Source: a virus. From it: a stretch of 34,062 bases of DNA. Shown here in pieces: positions 9,188 through 16,613 of this stretch; position 1 is the first letter of the stretch; the number at the start of each line of letters is the position of its first letter. The notes below the pieces were generated by a model. It had not been told where the DNA came from, did not search any database, and worked only from the letters and a program-made list of their open reading frames with translations. A program made the translations under genes and the position numbers. Location: positions 1 through 34,062 of IMG/VR virus record IMGVR_UViG_3300050015_000205; one strand, written 5' to 3'.

Positions 9188-9670
9188 ATGTTCAAAAAAC
9201 TTCTTATTGTAATCGTCTGTATCGCTATATTTACTTCCGGTGTACTTATGTATACTTCTCAAAAGAAACCCATTAAACCAACTGTAAACGCCCCACAGTC
9301 GAAACCGTTAGACTGTTCGTTTTCTAAGGACGGAATGATTCAGGATATTAACTCGGTCAGGACTAATAAGGTTCAAGAAGACTCTTTTTTAGATACTACC
9401 GCTCAGAACCGAGCTAACTCTTTAACCATGGAACTTGACGATCACGCTGGATTTGCTAAGTTGGTTAATAGTTACTACTTTTCCCAGTCGTACTCCTATG
9501 TAGGAGAGATACTTGCTTCAAGTCGTTGTGCCTCTACTGAGGATATTTTCTTACAGTGGAAAATGTCGCCGGAACATTGGGAAGCCATTGAAAATGAACA
9601 ATTCAACGAGATGGGTGTCGGTTTTAATCCTCAAGGTACAGCGGTCGTCATCTTTGGCCAAACTCGCTAA
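9188..9670 (+). CDS. CAP-superfamily (SCP/PR-1-like) secreted or membrane-anchored protein (160 aa)
   Basis: Residues 4-22 form an uncleaved signal or membrane anchor after a Lys pair. The rest matches a CAP domain: IxxINxVRTN near 51-60, A-x-x-RANSL near 72-79, H86, VGEILA 105-110 with E107, W124, SPEHWEAI 127-134 with H130, and FNEMGVGF 139-146. H86, E107 and H130 correspond to the conserved CAP pocket residues. C43 and C114 could pair. It is the only plus-strand gene in the structural region, stands between ejection and fibre genes, and has its own promoter, so it looks like a moron (independently acquired cargo). Bacterial CAP proteins are extracellular; the role here is unknown (surface modification or host interaction are possible). 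Confidence 0.8.
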   Translation: MFKKLLIVIVCIAIFTSGVLMYTSQKKPIKPTVNAPQSKPLDCSFSKDGMIQDINSVRTNKVQEDSFLDTTAQNRANSLTMELDDHAGFAKLVNSYYFSQSYSYVGEILASSRCASTEDIFLQWKMSPEHWEAIENEQFNEMGVGFNPQGTAVVIFGQTR

Positions 9671-9671
9671 C

Positions 9672-9714
9672 AAAAAAAGAGGCACAAAACGGAATTAACC
9701 GATCTTAGTGCCTC
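9672..9714 (-). terminator. Rho-independent terminator for leftward transcription
   Basis: Stem GAGGCAC (9679-9685) pairs with GTGCCTC (9708-9714). Read on the minus strand the hairpin is followed by seven U (A-run 9672-9678). It stops leftward RNA just before it would run antisense through the CAP gene. On the plus strand it lacks a U-run. Confidence 0.75.
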
Positions 9715-9769
9715 CTATTATTATAGGTGAGCCGGACATCCCTGCAATGAGGGTAATCTTTCTGATCTA
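9672..9769 (-). ncRNA. Candidate small RNA (about 98 nt)
   Basis: A minus-strand promoter (9776-9804) starts transcription near 9769 and the U-tailed terminator ends it at 9672. The interval has no credible open reading frame. It contains a CCCT/AGGG mini-hairpin (9730-9743) and an AGGAGG motif whose GAGG forms the terminator stem base. The unit is convergent with the CAP gene. Alternatively it is only the leader of the leftward tail-gene mRNA with strong attenuation. Confidence 0.5.
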
Positions 9770-9775
9770 GTCGCT

Positions 9776-9804
9776 ATTATACTACTTTTTGTCAAAAAAC
9801 ACAA
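9776..9804 (-). promoter_or_regulatory. Leftward promoter upstream of the 9672-9769 RNA
   Basis: On the minus strand TTGTGT (9804-9799), a 17-bp spacer and a consensus TATAAT (9781-9776). It lies in the 191-bp gap between the CAP gene and the DNRLRE gene. Confidence 0.6.
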
Positions 9805-9861
9805 CTTGACTTCCATTACCTTCCTATTGCTACCCATCTTAAATCTCTATCATTGGTTTAT

Positions 9862-10563
9862 CTATGCCAGCCCATTCCAACTACCAACTGATGCTATCGC
9901 TAACCCGTTTACTGTTCCTACTGATGACTCAGCAAGACCGTTAATTGTCGCTATGTTGGCGGGACCAGAAGCAGTAGTGTAAGTTACAGCCAATTTAGGC
10001 CTCTTAGTAGTATCGGTAGTATAGTCAGAAGTCCAAAAAACGATAGATGATGAGCCATCACCAATAATTCTCCATCCATAGTTAGGGTTAGAACCATTAA
10101 CCCAATTTTGAACATCAGACACAATTCCAGACGCAGACCACGTTTCCCACGTTCCAGATGTTCCAGTTTTACTACCAGTATCAGAGTTACTTGATGCCCT
10201 ATCTGTACCCGAACCAGCAGCACCAGCAGATGACCAAGATGTTCCGTTATATGACTGATATGTCCAGGTGGATTCCCCTGTAGTAGCAGTTACGTTATTA
10301 TGGATACCCTCAGTCCAACTCTTTAACATTCTTTGAATGGCGACGTTTTGTGTAAAACCAGTTGCTGCATTGTTTAAGGATAACGTAGCACTTGTAATAG
10401 TCGCACTACTTGGGATAGAAGATAGGTCAAACTGGATTAGACCCGCCCTAAAAGAACTAACGTTTATTTGCGTAGCAACGCCATAGTTGTTGTTTGCAGC
10501 TGTACTCCTCAGTTCTGTATCTAAGCCAGCAGTTGGGTCTGGTTGTAAGTTAAGAGTAGACAT
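9862..10563 (-). CDS. DNRLRE-domain fibre / adhesin-like protein (233 aa)
   Basis: Residues about 10-195 match the pattern of DNRLRE (disaggregatase-related) beta-sandwich domains: D-T-E-L-R-S near 15-20, ANNNYG, RAGLIQFDLSSIPSSATI, SATLSL, a W-T-E-G motif, NYGWRIIGDG and RPKLAVTY near the end. These domains are found in surface and carbohydrate-binding proteins. The C-terminal 35 residues contain three NGLA phrases (TINGLAESS, TVNGLAIAS, SWNGLA), a short repeat that could be an oligomerisation or attachment tag. GAGGA precedes ATG 10563. Directly downstream of another fibre-like gene, it is probably a virion adhesin or decoration; the carbohydrate ligand is unknown. Confidence 0.72.
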   Translation of the reverse strand: MSTLNLQPDPTAGLDTELRSTAANNNYGVATQINVSSFRAGLIQFDLSSIPSSATITSATLSLNNAATGFTQNVAIQRMLKSWTEGIHNNVTATTGESTWTYQSYNGTSWSSAGAAGSGTDRASSNSDTGSKTGTSGTWETWSASGIVSDVQNWVNGSNPNYGWRIIGDGSSSIVFWTSDYTTDTTKRPKLAVTYTTASGPANIATINGLAESSVGTVNGLAIASVGSWNGLA

Positions 10564-10578
10564 AGTTAAAAGTCCTCA

Positions 10579-11808
10579 TTAAACGTGGGTGATGTAAGTT
10601 AATACTGGATTGAACATTATTACATCGGCAGCAATAGCAACTCCGACTACTTGAATAACGTTACCGCTCGTAGCAGGTTGAGTTTGTGTAGTCGCTCCAC
10701 CAGTAGACATATAACACATCCCACCTACTGTTAGAACTGTCCCACCAGTCCACTTGGTTGAATCTTTATAGGTTCCCATAAGTAGAACATTATTCGCACC
10801 AGATGCAGCGGTAGCGAGAGCTAGTCCCATACAAGGGAGTTTAGCGGTAGCGATAGAGGTAGCATCTGCTTTATAAACTTTCCCATCTGACTTGAAGTAT
10901 AAAAGGTCGCCTAGTGTGATTGATTCACCGTAAGTCATTGAAACTATCACACCCTGAGCTGTTTGCGTAGTAGGTGCAGCAGAGATAGGTAAGGTTGTCT
11001 GGTCACCAGTATTCGCACCAGATACAGAAGACGCTCCTGCTCCTAGGGTAAGAGCCGAGGTGTTAGCAACATTACCAGTGAGTGTAACCGTCCCTGTATT
11101 TACTGTTAAGGCAGTGGTAAGAGTAGCATTGGTGACTGTCCCTGCATTACCTGTTACAGAGGTCGGTGCAGCCATCATAGCGTGCTTATGGTCTCGGCGA
11201 GCAGCGGTAGTAGCAGCCCCGACAGCAGCCGCATCTCCGAAAGCTTGAGTCGAAGGAGAAGTTGCGTCAAAAGTTAATGGGGTAATCGCAATATCACCAC
11301 TTCCGAGTAAAGTAGTTGAGTTTATAGTCTTTATATTGGTAGCTGAAACGAGAGCATCTTGTTTAGATGCAGCTAGACCAGAATACTGAGAGTTTGTGGC
11401 GTTATCGCCAGAGTTAGTCCCAGAGGTATTCCCGATAACGGTCTTTTGGGCATCCGTACAGTATCTCTTATCGGCTGAGTCAGCTATATTTGAAGTATCT
11501 AAAGTAACTGCGGCTTGGGATATACCATTAACAGACTGGACAACTCCAGCAGCACCAGCGGACCCAGTTGAACCTGTTGCACCCGTGGCCCCAGTAGAGC
11601 CTGTGGCCCCTTTATTGGCTACTACTTGCCACTTGGAGGTATCAGTCGGTAGGTTTCCAGTCGTTGAAGTAGTTGCGACATAAGATGAGCCATTATACGA
11701 AACATTGTCGCCTTTTACGTAGGCAGTTCCATTATTGTAAGCACCGAGCGGATTTAATCCACCCGTGACGATTGCTTGAGGATTTACATTATATACTTTT
11801 GTAAGCAT
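10579..11808 (-). CDS. Fibre protein with chitin-binding-like module and collagen-like repeat (409 aa)
   Basis: Residues about 24-65 (AYNNGTAYVKGDNVSYNGSS, then SKWQVVA) resemble the small CBM5/12 carbohydrate-binding module. Residues about 68-92 are a collagen-like Gly-X-X run (GATGSTGATGATGSTG). Further on come motifs typical of trimeric phage fibres: GTNSGDNATNSQY, GDAAAVGAATTAARRDHKHA and GANTGDQTTLP. The last 120 residues are a compact beta domain (ITLGDLLYFKSDGKVYKAD, then VIQVVGVAI). GGAG lies before ATG 11808. Its place downstream of the capsid genes suggests a head fibre or tail-associated adhesin. Which particle component it decorates is not determinable here. Confidence 0.72.
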   Translation of the reverse strand: MLTKVYNVNPQAIVTGGLNPLGAYNNGTAYVKGDNVSYNGSSYVATTSTTGNLPTDTSKWQVVANKGATGSTGATGATGSTGSAGAAGVVQSVNGISQAAVTLDTSNIADSADKRYCTDAQKTVIGNTSGTNSGDNATNSQYSGLAASKQDALVSATNIKTINSTTLLGSGDIAITPLTFDATSPSTQAFGDAAAVGAATTAARRDHKHAMMAAPTSVTGNAGTVTNATLTTALTVNTGTVTLTGNVANTSALTLGAGASSVSGANTGDQTTLPISAAPTTQTAQGVIVSMTYGESITLGDLLYFKSDGKVYKADATSIATAKLPCMGLALATAASGANNVLLMGTYKDSTKWTGGTVLTVGGMCYMSTGGATTQTQPATSGNVIQVVGVAIAADVIMFNPVLTYITHV

Positions 11809-11809
11809 C

Positions 11810-12730
11810 TTAACTCCAAACTTCCGTTATAGTTGTTCCACTAATAGTCGTGGTTAATGTTTTCACTCCATCCGTTTCAATTATTACCCCAGGAGTTGAG
11901 AGGTCGGTGGTTATATTAGAATTGACATCAAATCCTACTGTTTTAGCAAGAGTGGCTTCGGTAGCGATACCTTCACCGACAATACTCATTGGGACTTTAC
12001 CACCTACGAGTTCCACCGTCTTGGCTATACCTGCCGAATCAACATAAGATACGACCCCACCACCTCCACCGCCACCACCAAATCTCTTTTCGGCAATAAT
12101 TCCAAGCTGTTTATTGGATTCGTCTAGCTTTTTCTCAACACTTTTCAGGTCAGTCTTAGGAATTTCAGGGAATGGAGGAATTTCAACTGGTTTTTGCTTG
12201 TTTATCGCCTTCAACAGGTCGAGCATTATGCTTTGAAGTGGTCCTAGATCAGTTTTTTCGGTATTTATGATCGGAGCATCGACATTTACCGCCAACTTTA
12301 ACGCTTTAATTGCTCTTTCGACTGCTGAAGTATCAAGTCTTATCTCATCGAGATTCGATATCTGAACTGTATCTTTTGGTGATTCGGGGACAGGCATCTT
12401 ATCTGGGATTAGTGTAAATTCCTGTTTAAGGTCATTTAGAGCGTCTATAACGGGTTTTAAATCCGTTTTGCTACCAATGACACTCTGGTCTATTTTATCA
12501 AGCTTAGGGAGCAATTTAAGAACATCCGGCGTTCCGATTTCTTTTAACTGATTCACAACTTCGGTCTTCGATATTCTTCCACCCAAAAACAAGATTAACT
12601 TATTAAAGGTCTCGACTTGGAGGTCACTTATCTCAGAAAGAAGGGCAGATTGTTCAGAAAGTAGGCCAGTAGATTTCTCCTGATTGGCCTTGTCGACAAA
12701 CACTTTCCTTAAATCTGCCCTATTTTTCAT
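11810..12730 (-). CDS. Structural protein, coiled coil plus Gly-rich hinge and beta C-terminus (306 aa)
   Basis: Residues 1-215 are largely helical and charged with heptad-like spacing (LLSEQSALLSEISDLQVETF, KPVIDALNDLKQEFTLI). A run of eight glycines near residue 218 forms a flexible hinge, and the last 80 residues are beta-rich (VVSYVDSAGIAKTVELVGGK). No family is recognised. The start overlaps the last base of the preceding gene, and the next gene starts one base after its stop. Position between head and fibre genes suggests a virion fibre base or connector. Function not assigned. Confidence 0.62.
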   Translation of the reverse strand: MKNRADLRKVFVDKANQEKSTGLLSEQSALLSEISDLQVETFNKLILFLGGRISKTEVVNQLKEIGTPDVLKLLPKLDKIDQSVIGSKTDLKPVIDALNDLKQEFTLIPDKMPVPESPKDTVQISNLDEIRLDTSAVERAIKALKLAVNVDAPIINTEKTDLGPLQSIMLDLLKAINKQKPVEIPPFPEIPKTDLKSVEKKLDESNKQLGIIAEKRFGGGGGGGGVVSYVDSAGIAKTVELVGGKVPMSIVGEGIATEATLAKTVGFDVNSNITTDLSTPGVIIETDGVKTLTTTISGTTITEVWS

Positions 12731-12969
12731 TATTTACCCATCATTTGACCGTGGACTGCGTTTTTTCCCGACATCTTGGTAGAAGAATGACCGTGAAAAT
12801 TAGGCTGACCTGGGGCGGTTCCTGCTTTTCTAGCCAGTTTACCGATAATCCCACCGATTTCGGCTTGTGGTAAGCCTTTTTTCTCTAACGCACTCTCGAC
12901 TTGAGCACTTCGTCCACCAAACCCTAACTTATTAGATTTTCCGTCAAAGGAACCTGACTTCTTTAACAT
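12730..12969 (-). CDS. Small basic Gly/Lys-rich protein (79 aa), unknown
   Basis: Strong AAGGAG four bases before ATG 12969. The sequence is rich in Gly, Lys and Ser with a predicted short helix pair (SAQVESALEKKGLPQAEIGG, IIGKLARKAG) and a His/Met-containing C-terminus. It ends at the start of the 306-aa structural gene, so translation is coupled. Small basic proteins in head operons may bind DNA or stabilise capsids, but nothing here proves it. Confidence 0.6.
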   Translation of the reverse strand: MLKKSGSFDGKSNKLGFGGRSAQVESALEKKGLPQAEIGGIIGKLARKAGTAPGQPNFHGHSSTKMSGKNAVHGQMMGK

Positions 12970-12977
12970 CTTACTCC

Positions 12978-13436
12978 TTACAATGCTATGACTTCCGCAC
13001 CCTCAGTTAGAGGAACGAAGTCACAAGCATAGTTAATTTTACCGGCTGTTATTGCGGCAGTTGCATCTGTTACATTGATTGTATCGCCATCGAAGTAGGC
13101 TTTTAGTGGAGTTTTGTTAAGGGCTGTCCCTCGTGCTACAAACCCAGTTGAGTCAATCCCACCGCCAGCGGTTAAGTTGGTACAGGTTAGGATCGTAATC
13201 AGGTCGTTAGTTGCTCCCGCCTTACCATGAATAACCGTGGCATTTGTTCCGGCAAGAGTCGTCTCGACATATCCTCTCAAAGACACAAGACAGTTTCCCT
13301 GTACCTTGAAAAGTGGAATCACATCATTTAATGCACCAGATCCGGTAATATTCGAGAATGTGAACGTCTTTAATGCGGCCATCGGACGTAGCCCGGCAGT
13401 AATTTCTGCTATTTGACCTCTAGTTAAGTTTCTCAT
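12978..13436 (-). CDS. Beta-rich head or decoration-type protein (152 aa)
   Basis: After a short helical start (MRNLTRGQIAEITAGLRPM) the protein is beta-rich and hydrophobic-alternating (SGALNDVIPLFKVQGNCLVS, LKAYFDGDTINVTDATAAIT), as in small capsid decoration or tail-completion proteins. I prefer ATG 13436, preceded by a GAGAAAG purine tract; an upstream ATG at 13475 in the same frame would add 13 residues but has a poor ribosome site and lies inside a predicted hairpin. The gene follows a long structured gap after the 143-aa decoration-like gene. No catalytic motif. Family not identified. Confidence 0.6.
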   Translation of the reverse strand: MRNLTRGQIAEITAGLRPMAALKTFTFSNITGSGALNDVIPLFKVQGNCLVSLRGYVETTLAGTNATVIHGKAGATNDLITILTCTNLTAGGGIDSTGFVARGTALNKTPLKAYFDGDTINVTDATAAITAGKINYACDFVPLTEGAEVIAL

Positions 13437-13642
13437 ATTTTCTTTCTCAATCTCCACGCACTCAGGCATAAACATTCAACTCAGAGTGTCGAGATTGGTT
13501 TAATTTATTTGATGCGTGGGGTCTCTGCCAAGTTCTGGTCAGTTTAGTGACTACTTGGTCATAGAGACCCCCTACATCTATATCAATTTATAGTGCTCGG
13601 CAAAGTTTTGATGTTAGTCCGAGACTATAAGAATTGAACTAA
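13437..13642 (-). other. Structured intergenic leader with three hairpins
   Basis: This 206-bp gap in the head operon contains inverted repeats CAATCTC/GAGATTG (13448-13454 with 13491-13497) plus CACTC/GAGTG inside it, the long hairpin at 13518-13571, and CTCGG/CCGAG (13596-13600 with 13619-13623). The first would partly occlude the ribosome site of the 152-aa gene. No U-run follows any of them, so they are not classical terminators. Confidence 0.55.
13518..13571. repeat. Three-tier inverted repeat (18 paired bases)
   Basis: GGGGTCTCT (13518-13526) pairs with AGAGACCCC (13563-13571); inside it CCAAG (13528-13532) pairs with CTTGG (13554-13558); inside that GTCA (13538-13541) pairs with TGAC (13548-13551), leaving a 6-nt loop. 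The tiers are separated by small asymmetric bulges. Confidence 0.8.
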
Positions 13643-14074
13643 TTAGGCCTGTCTAGCCCAGGTTCCTTTGACTTCTTGAGCATTCCAAGCAGCAGCGGTA
13701 TTAGCACCAGAAGCTACGAGGACGATCTTGTCACCAACTTTAGCGGTAGCCTTAGTATTTACGGCTCCCTTGTTAATAGCGGCTGTGAATCCTGCACCAG
13801 TAATACCATCACCAGAAGCCATTGCAATCGTGATTCCTGCAGAAGCATCGTCACCAGATCCAGTTGTTCCACCAGTCTTTGCTACGCCATTGTTCTCTAC
13901 GACTACAGTGAATCCAGCACCAATAGATGCGGAAGCTGGAAGCGTAAGAGTAATGCCATCAGCAGCGACCATCTGAACTACTCCAGAGTCAGCAGCGGCA
14001 AGAGTCTTGTTGGTATCTATTCTCAACTTAGCACGATTGTATCGGTCGAGAGATGTACTTGTATCGTTTGCCAT
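13643..14074 (-). CDS. Capsid decoration-like protein (143 aa)
   Basis: Gly/Ala/Thr/Val-rich beta protein with the phrase GITLTLPASASIGAGFTVVV, a pattern common in small head-decoration or coat-associated proteins, and a second glycine-rich strand region (IAMASGDGITGAGFTAAINK). The N-terminus (SLDRYNRAKLRIDTNKTLAA) is short and charged. AAAGGA precedes ATG 14074 by nine bases. The gene lies downstream of the major capsid gene with one small gene between. Decoration function is inferred from composition and context. Confidence 0.6.
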   Translation of the reverse strand: MANDTSTSLDRYNRAKLRIDTNKTLAAADSGVVQMVAADGITLTLPASASIGAGFTVVVENNGVAKTGGTTGSGDDASAGITIAMASGDGITGAGFTAAINKGAVNTKATAKVGDKIVLVASGANTAAAWNAQEVKGTWARQA

Positions 14075-14075
14075 G

Positions 14076-14282
14076 TTATTTTTCCTTTGTCTTAGTTACT
14101 ACTTCTTCGTCTGGAGTACCAAGTGGTCTTACATATTCATAACCGACCTGTTTGTAGGCATCGATCAAGGGCGTCCCAATGCCTGGGTTTACGTCCAGTT
14201 CTACTTCTACCCCTGTTTCTTTGTGTCGGTAGACTCCTGGTTTATTTAGGGGTCTTCCTTCACCGTTTATTTCATTTGCCAT
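14076..14282 (-). CDS. Small conserved-type phage head protein (68 aa), unknown
   Basis: Sequence contains a core GVYRHKETGVEVELDV followed by GTPLIDAYKQVGYEYVRP and a Lys/Glu tail, a style seen in short proteins beside capsid genes. GGAG lies upstream of ATG 14282. It is 33 bases downstream of the capsid gene's stop and ends one base before the next gene, so it belongs to the head operon. No recognised domain. Confidence 0.62.
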   Translation of the reverse strand: MANEINGEGRPLNKPGVYRHKETGVEVELDVNPGIGTPLIDAYKQVGYEYVRPLGTPDEEVVTKTKEK

Positions 14283-14315
14283 CTGTCTCCATTTCTCGCT
14301 TCTTAAGCGGTCTTA

Positions 14316-15155
14316 TTAAGCCTTAGTGTAGACTCGGATTCCAGTACCCTTCTGACCTAGTACGAAGCAATCCATGTAACGTCGTCCTTCAACTACCCAT
14401 CCGTCAATGCCTTGAACCTGGTCAAGAGTTCGAACCGAGTCAAACTTGTTGACTTGGACCAAAGAACCTTTACAGGTAATCATGAACTCCAATTTGCTGG
14501 TAAGCATCGAAGAAGGTACTTTAACAACGGTCAAACCATCAACTTGTCCGACAATGCCTTTTTGCATATTAGCAACTGAGGTGTCGCAAGCAAGGTTCCA
14601 CTCAGGGTCACGTTTCAACAGATTGTAGTTTGTTGGGTTGATCCAAAGGGTTCGGTCGTTTTCAGGGTACTTAAGTTCTGAAAGAGCGGCTTGCTGTGCC
14701 AAGATAAGCGAGTGGATCGTGTTGTAAGCAACAGCGGTTCCACTAACAACACCTTGGGTGTTAGTAATACCGTAAGCAGCGGCAACACCTAAGTTATAAG
14801 TGTCGATAGCTGGTACTGCAACTTCACGAATTTGTCGTTTAATAGATTCAGCGGCTTCAGTAACCATTTGGGAATCTTCGTAGTTACCACGGTCAATGGT
14901 GTAAGTGAACGCTTTATCTTGCGAAAGGGTCAGAGTCTGTGTTCCGGTTCCAAGTTCAACTAACGCACCAAAACGGTTTGCACCAGATCGGGTGTAGTCA
15001 ACTTCAGAAACGGTATTGATATTGTAGATAGTAACGGAATTCTTACCGTTGAAATCTAGGCGAATGTCGTTGGCGAACTGTCCGGCTGTTTTCGATTCAA
15101 GAGTTACTCTTTCATCGATGACTTTCAGATAGGCTGAGCCATAATTCTGTGCCAT
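14316..15155 (-). CDS. Major capsid protein (279 aa)
   Basis: Located immediately after a scaffold-like gene, with AAGGAA before ATG 15155. The segment KAFTYTIDRGNYEDSQMVTE followed by a long helix (AAESIKRQIREVAVPAID) resembles the E-loop/spine region of HK97-fold coat proteins. The C-terminal half (NDRTLWINPTNYNLLKRDPE, VDGLTVVKVPSSML, then FDSVRTLDQVQGIDGWVVEG) matches the A- and P-domain pattern of coat proteins from phages of Gram-positive-type hosts. Length 279 is normal for this group without a fused scaffold. Forms the icosahedral shell. Confidence 0.87.
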   Translation of the reverse strand: MAQNYGSAYLKVIDERVTLESKTAGQFANDIRLDFNGKNSVTIYNINTVSEVDYTRSGANRFGALVELGTGTQTLTLSQDKAFTYTIDRGNYEDSQMVTEAAESIKRQIREVAVPAIDTYNLGVAAAYGITNTQGVVSGTAVAYNTIHSLILAQQAALSELKYPENDRTLWINPTNYNLLKRDPEWNLACDTSVANMQKGIVGQVDGLTVVKVPSSMLTSKLEFMITCKGSLVQVNKFDSVRTLDQVQGIDGWVVEGRRYMDCFVLGQKGTGIRVYTKA

Positions 15156-15167
15156 ATTGTTTCCTTT

Positions 15168-15956
15168 TTAGCGAGACTTCAGAATCTCCATGATTGGGTC
15201 TTTTTCGGTTTCTTTCGGTGTGGCGGCTGGCTTTGCGTCAGCATTTGTTTTCATTTTACGACCATCTCTCACCTGTTTAATTTGGCCGGATTTGACCGCA
15301 CCTTGGAGTAAATCCGCAGTCTCTTTTAAGTGTTGATACAATGAACCTTTGACTTCGATTAAGTTTCCGTAATCGTCGAATACTTCATAACCATTTACAA
15401 ACTCCTTAAAGGCTTTGTCAGTGGCTTTTTTGTTGAAGTTTTCGCTATCTTCATCGAACATCTCAAGTTCGGGGTCAGTTTTAATTCTCTCAAACTCTGA
15501 AACAACTTTATTCACGTTGTTTTCGACTTTTCTTGAGAACTCGGCAGCTTCTATCGCTCTTATACGTCGTTCAGCATCGGTGACTTCCACCTCTTGACCA
15601 GTTTGATCGATTGAGGGAGCATTTACATACTCCTGGACTCTTTGGTCAACGCTTGCTTTACGCTCGGCAATAGCGGCTTGCCTTTCTTCGTACCTTCTTC
15701 GAGCATTTTCTGCTGGATCGATGGACTCCTCGTCAGCTTTCTCATCGTTTTTAGTTTGCTCACCTTCGGTCTTGGTCTCCTCATCAGATACTTCGTTGTC
15801 AGTTTCATCGGCTTTATCTTCGTCTTTCGATTCAGATTCGTCTTTCGACTCGCCCTCTGTATCAGTCAACACTTCAAGTATTGGGTCTGACTTGGGATCG
15901 ACCTCATCAGTTTTAGTTTCTTCAACTTCTGGGGTCTCAGTTGATTTCTCAGCCAT
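15168..15956 (-). CDS. Scaffolding protein (262 aa)
   Basis: Very acidic and charged: the first 90 residues are almost entirely Glu, Asp, Lys, Ser and Thr, followed by a long helical region (residues about 80-230) with ENARRRYEERQAAIAERKAS and a basic C-terminal tail ending DPIMEILKSR. Charged helical proteins of this size immediately upstream of the coat gene are the classical capsid-assembly scaffolds; the basic C-terminus usually contacts the coat. AAAAGGAG precedes ATG 15956. No protease motif, so scaffold removal by the phage's own protease is not indicated. Confidence 0.82.
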   Translation of the reverse strand: MAEKSTETPEVEETKTDEVDPKSDPILEVLTDTEGESKDESESKDEDKADETDNEVSDEETKTEGEQTKNDEKADEESIDPAENARRRYEERQAAIAERKASVDQRVQEYVNAPSIDQTGQEVEVTDAERRIRAIEAAEFSRKVENNVNKVVSEFERIKTDPELEMFDEDSENFNKKATDKAFKEFVNGYEVFDDYGNLIEVKGSLYQHLKETADLLQGAVKSGQIKQVRDGRKMKTNADAKPAATPKETEKDPIMEILKSR

Positions 15957-16041
15957 AATTGCTCCTTTTCTTCTGCTATTAGTTGCGAACTCTATCCGTA
16001 AAGTGGACGAGACTGGAGATAAGGGGAACTCCTTTGAAGGC

Positions 16042-16275
16042 TTATACCTTCTGAGCAGTTACTCTTATGTTTTCTAAAATGTACTGACCATCAACTTTGT
16101 TTAGAATCTTACCTTGGGGAATGTGTTGTCTGAACTTTGTGCCTGTGTTTGTAGTTCCGACTAGGTAATTTCCCTCTTGGTGCATATCTTGTATACTAGA
16201 CGCTTTTGGTACTTGGTCTAAGTCTATGTCAAAACCTACTTCTTCTTTTTCTTCTTGCAAGCCATCTTCCCTCAT
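16042..16275 (-). CDS. Small acidic protein (77 aa), unknown
   Basis: Starts inside the stop of the 113-aa gene (ATGA overlap), so it is translationally coupled. The N-terminus is acidic (REDGLQEEKEEVGFDIDLDQ). The rest is beta-like with GNYLVGTTNTGTKFRQHIPQ. No domain recognised. Its place between portal and scaffold suggests a head-assembly accessory. Confidence 0.6.
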   Translation of the reverse strand: MREDGLQEEKEEVGFDIDLDQVPKASSIQDMHQEGNYLVGTTNTGTKFRQHIPQGKILNKVDGQYILENIRVTAQKV

Positions 16276-16613
16276 TTCTTTTTCGCCTCACTTAACGCAA
16301 TAACGAATTTAGTTTTTAAGTCTCCTAAATAACTAACATACTCTTTGACTGCAAGCATTCTGACTTTTAACTCTTCGGGAGCGACCACAGTTAGATCGCC
16401 CAACTCCGAAATGCTATTCACTCTTTGTGTCTCATTATCAATAATGTCTACGATTCCTTGAATTTTAGGAGTGATTTCAGCAATTACCCTATCTTGTTCA
16501 CGAATCTTCTCTTGGGTGTCATCGTCTTTGATTTCATTGCCGAAAACACCATTCGGTTCCTGGTCAACGCCGGTATACATCGAGGAATCGTCTACATTAG
16601 GCAACTTGTCCAT
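16272..16613 (-). CDS. Helical protein next to the portal gene (113 aa), unknown
   Basis: Begins 17 bases before the end of the portal gene and overlaps the next start by four bases. Acidic N-terminal 35 residues, then two long helices (QEKIREQDRVIAEITPKIQG, ELKVRMLAVKEYVSYLGDLK) ending in a basic AEAKKK-like tail. It could be a portal-associated or assembly chaperone protein. No family recognised. Confidence 0.6.
   Translation of the reverse strand: MDKLPNVDDSSMYTGVDQEPNGVFGNEIKDDDTQEKIREQDRVIAEITPKIQGIVDIIDNETQRVNSISELGDLTVVAPEELKVRMLAVKEYVSYLGDLKTKFVIALSEAKKK

Noticed and set aside
13676-14095. Plus-strand 139-aa frame
   Set aside because: Ser/Arg-rich complement of the Gly/Ala-rich decoration-like gene; no start signal.
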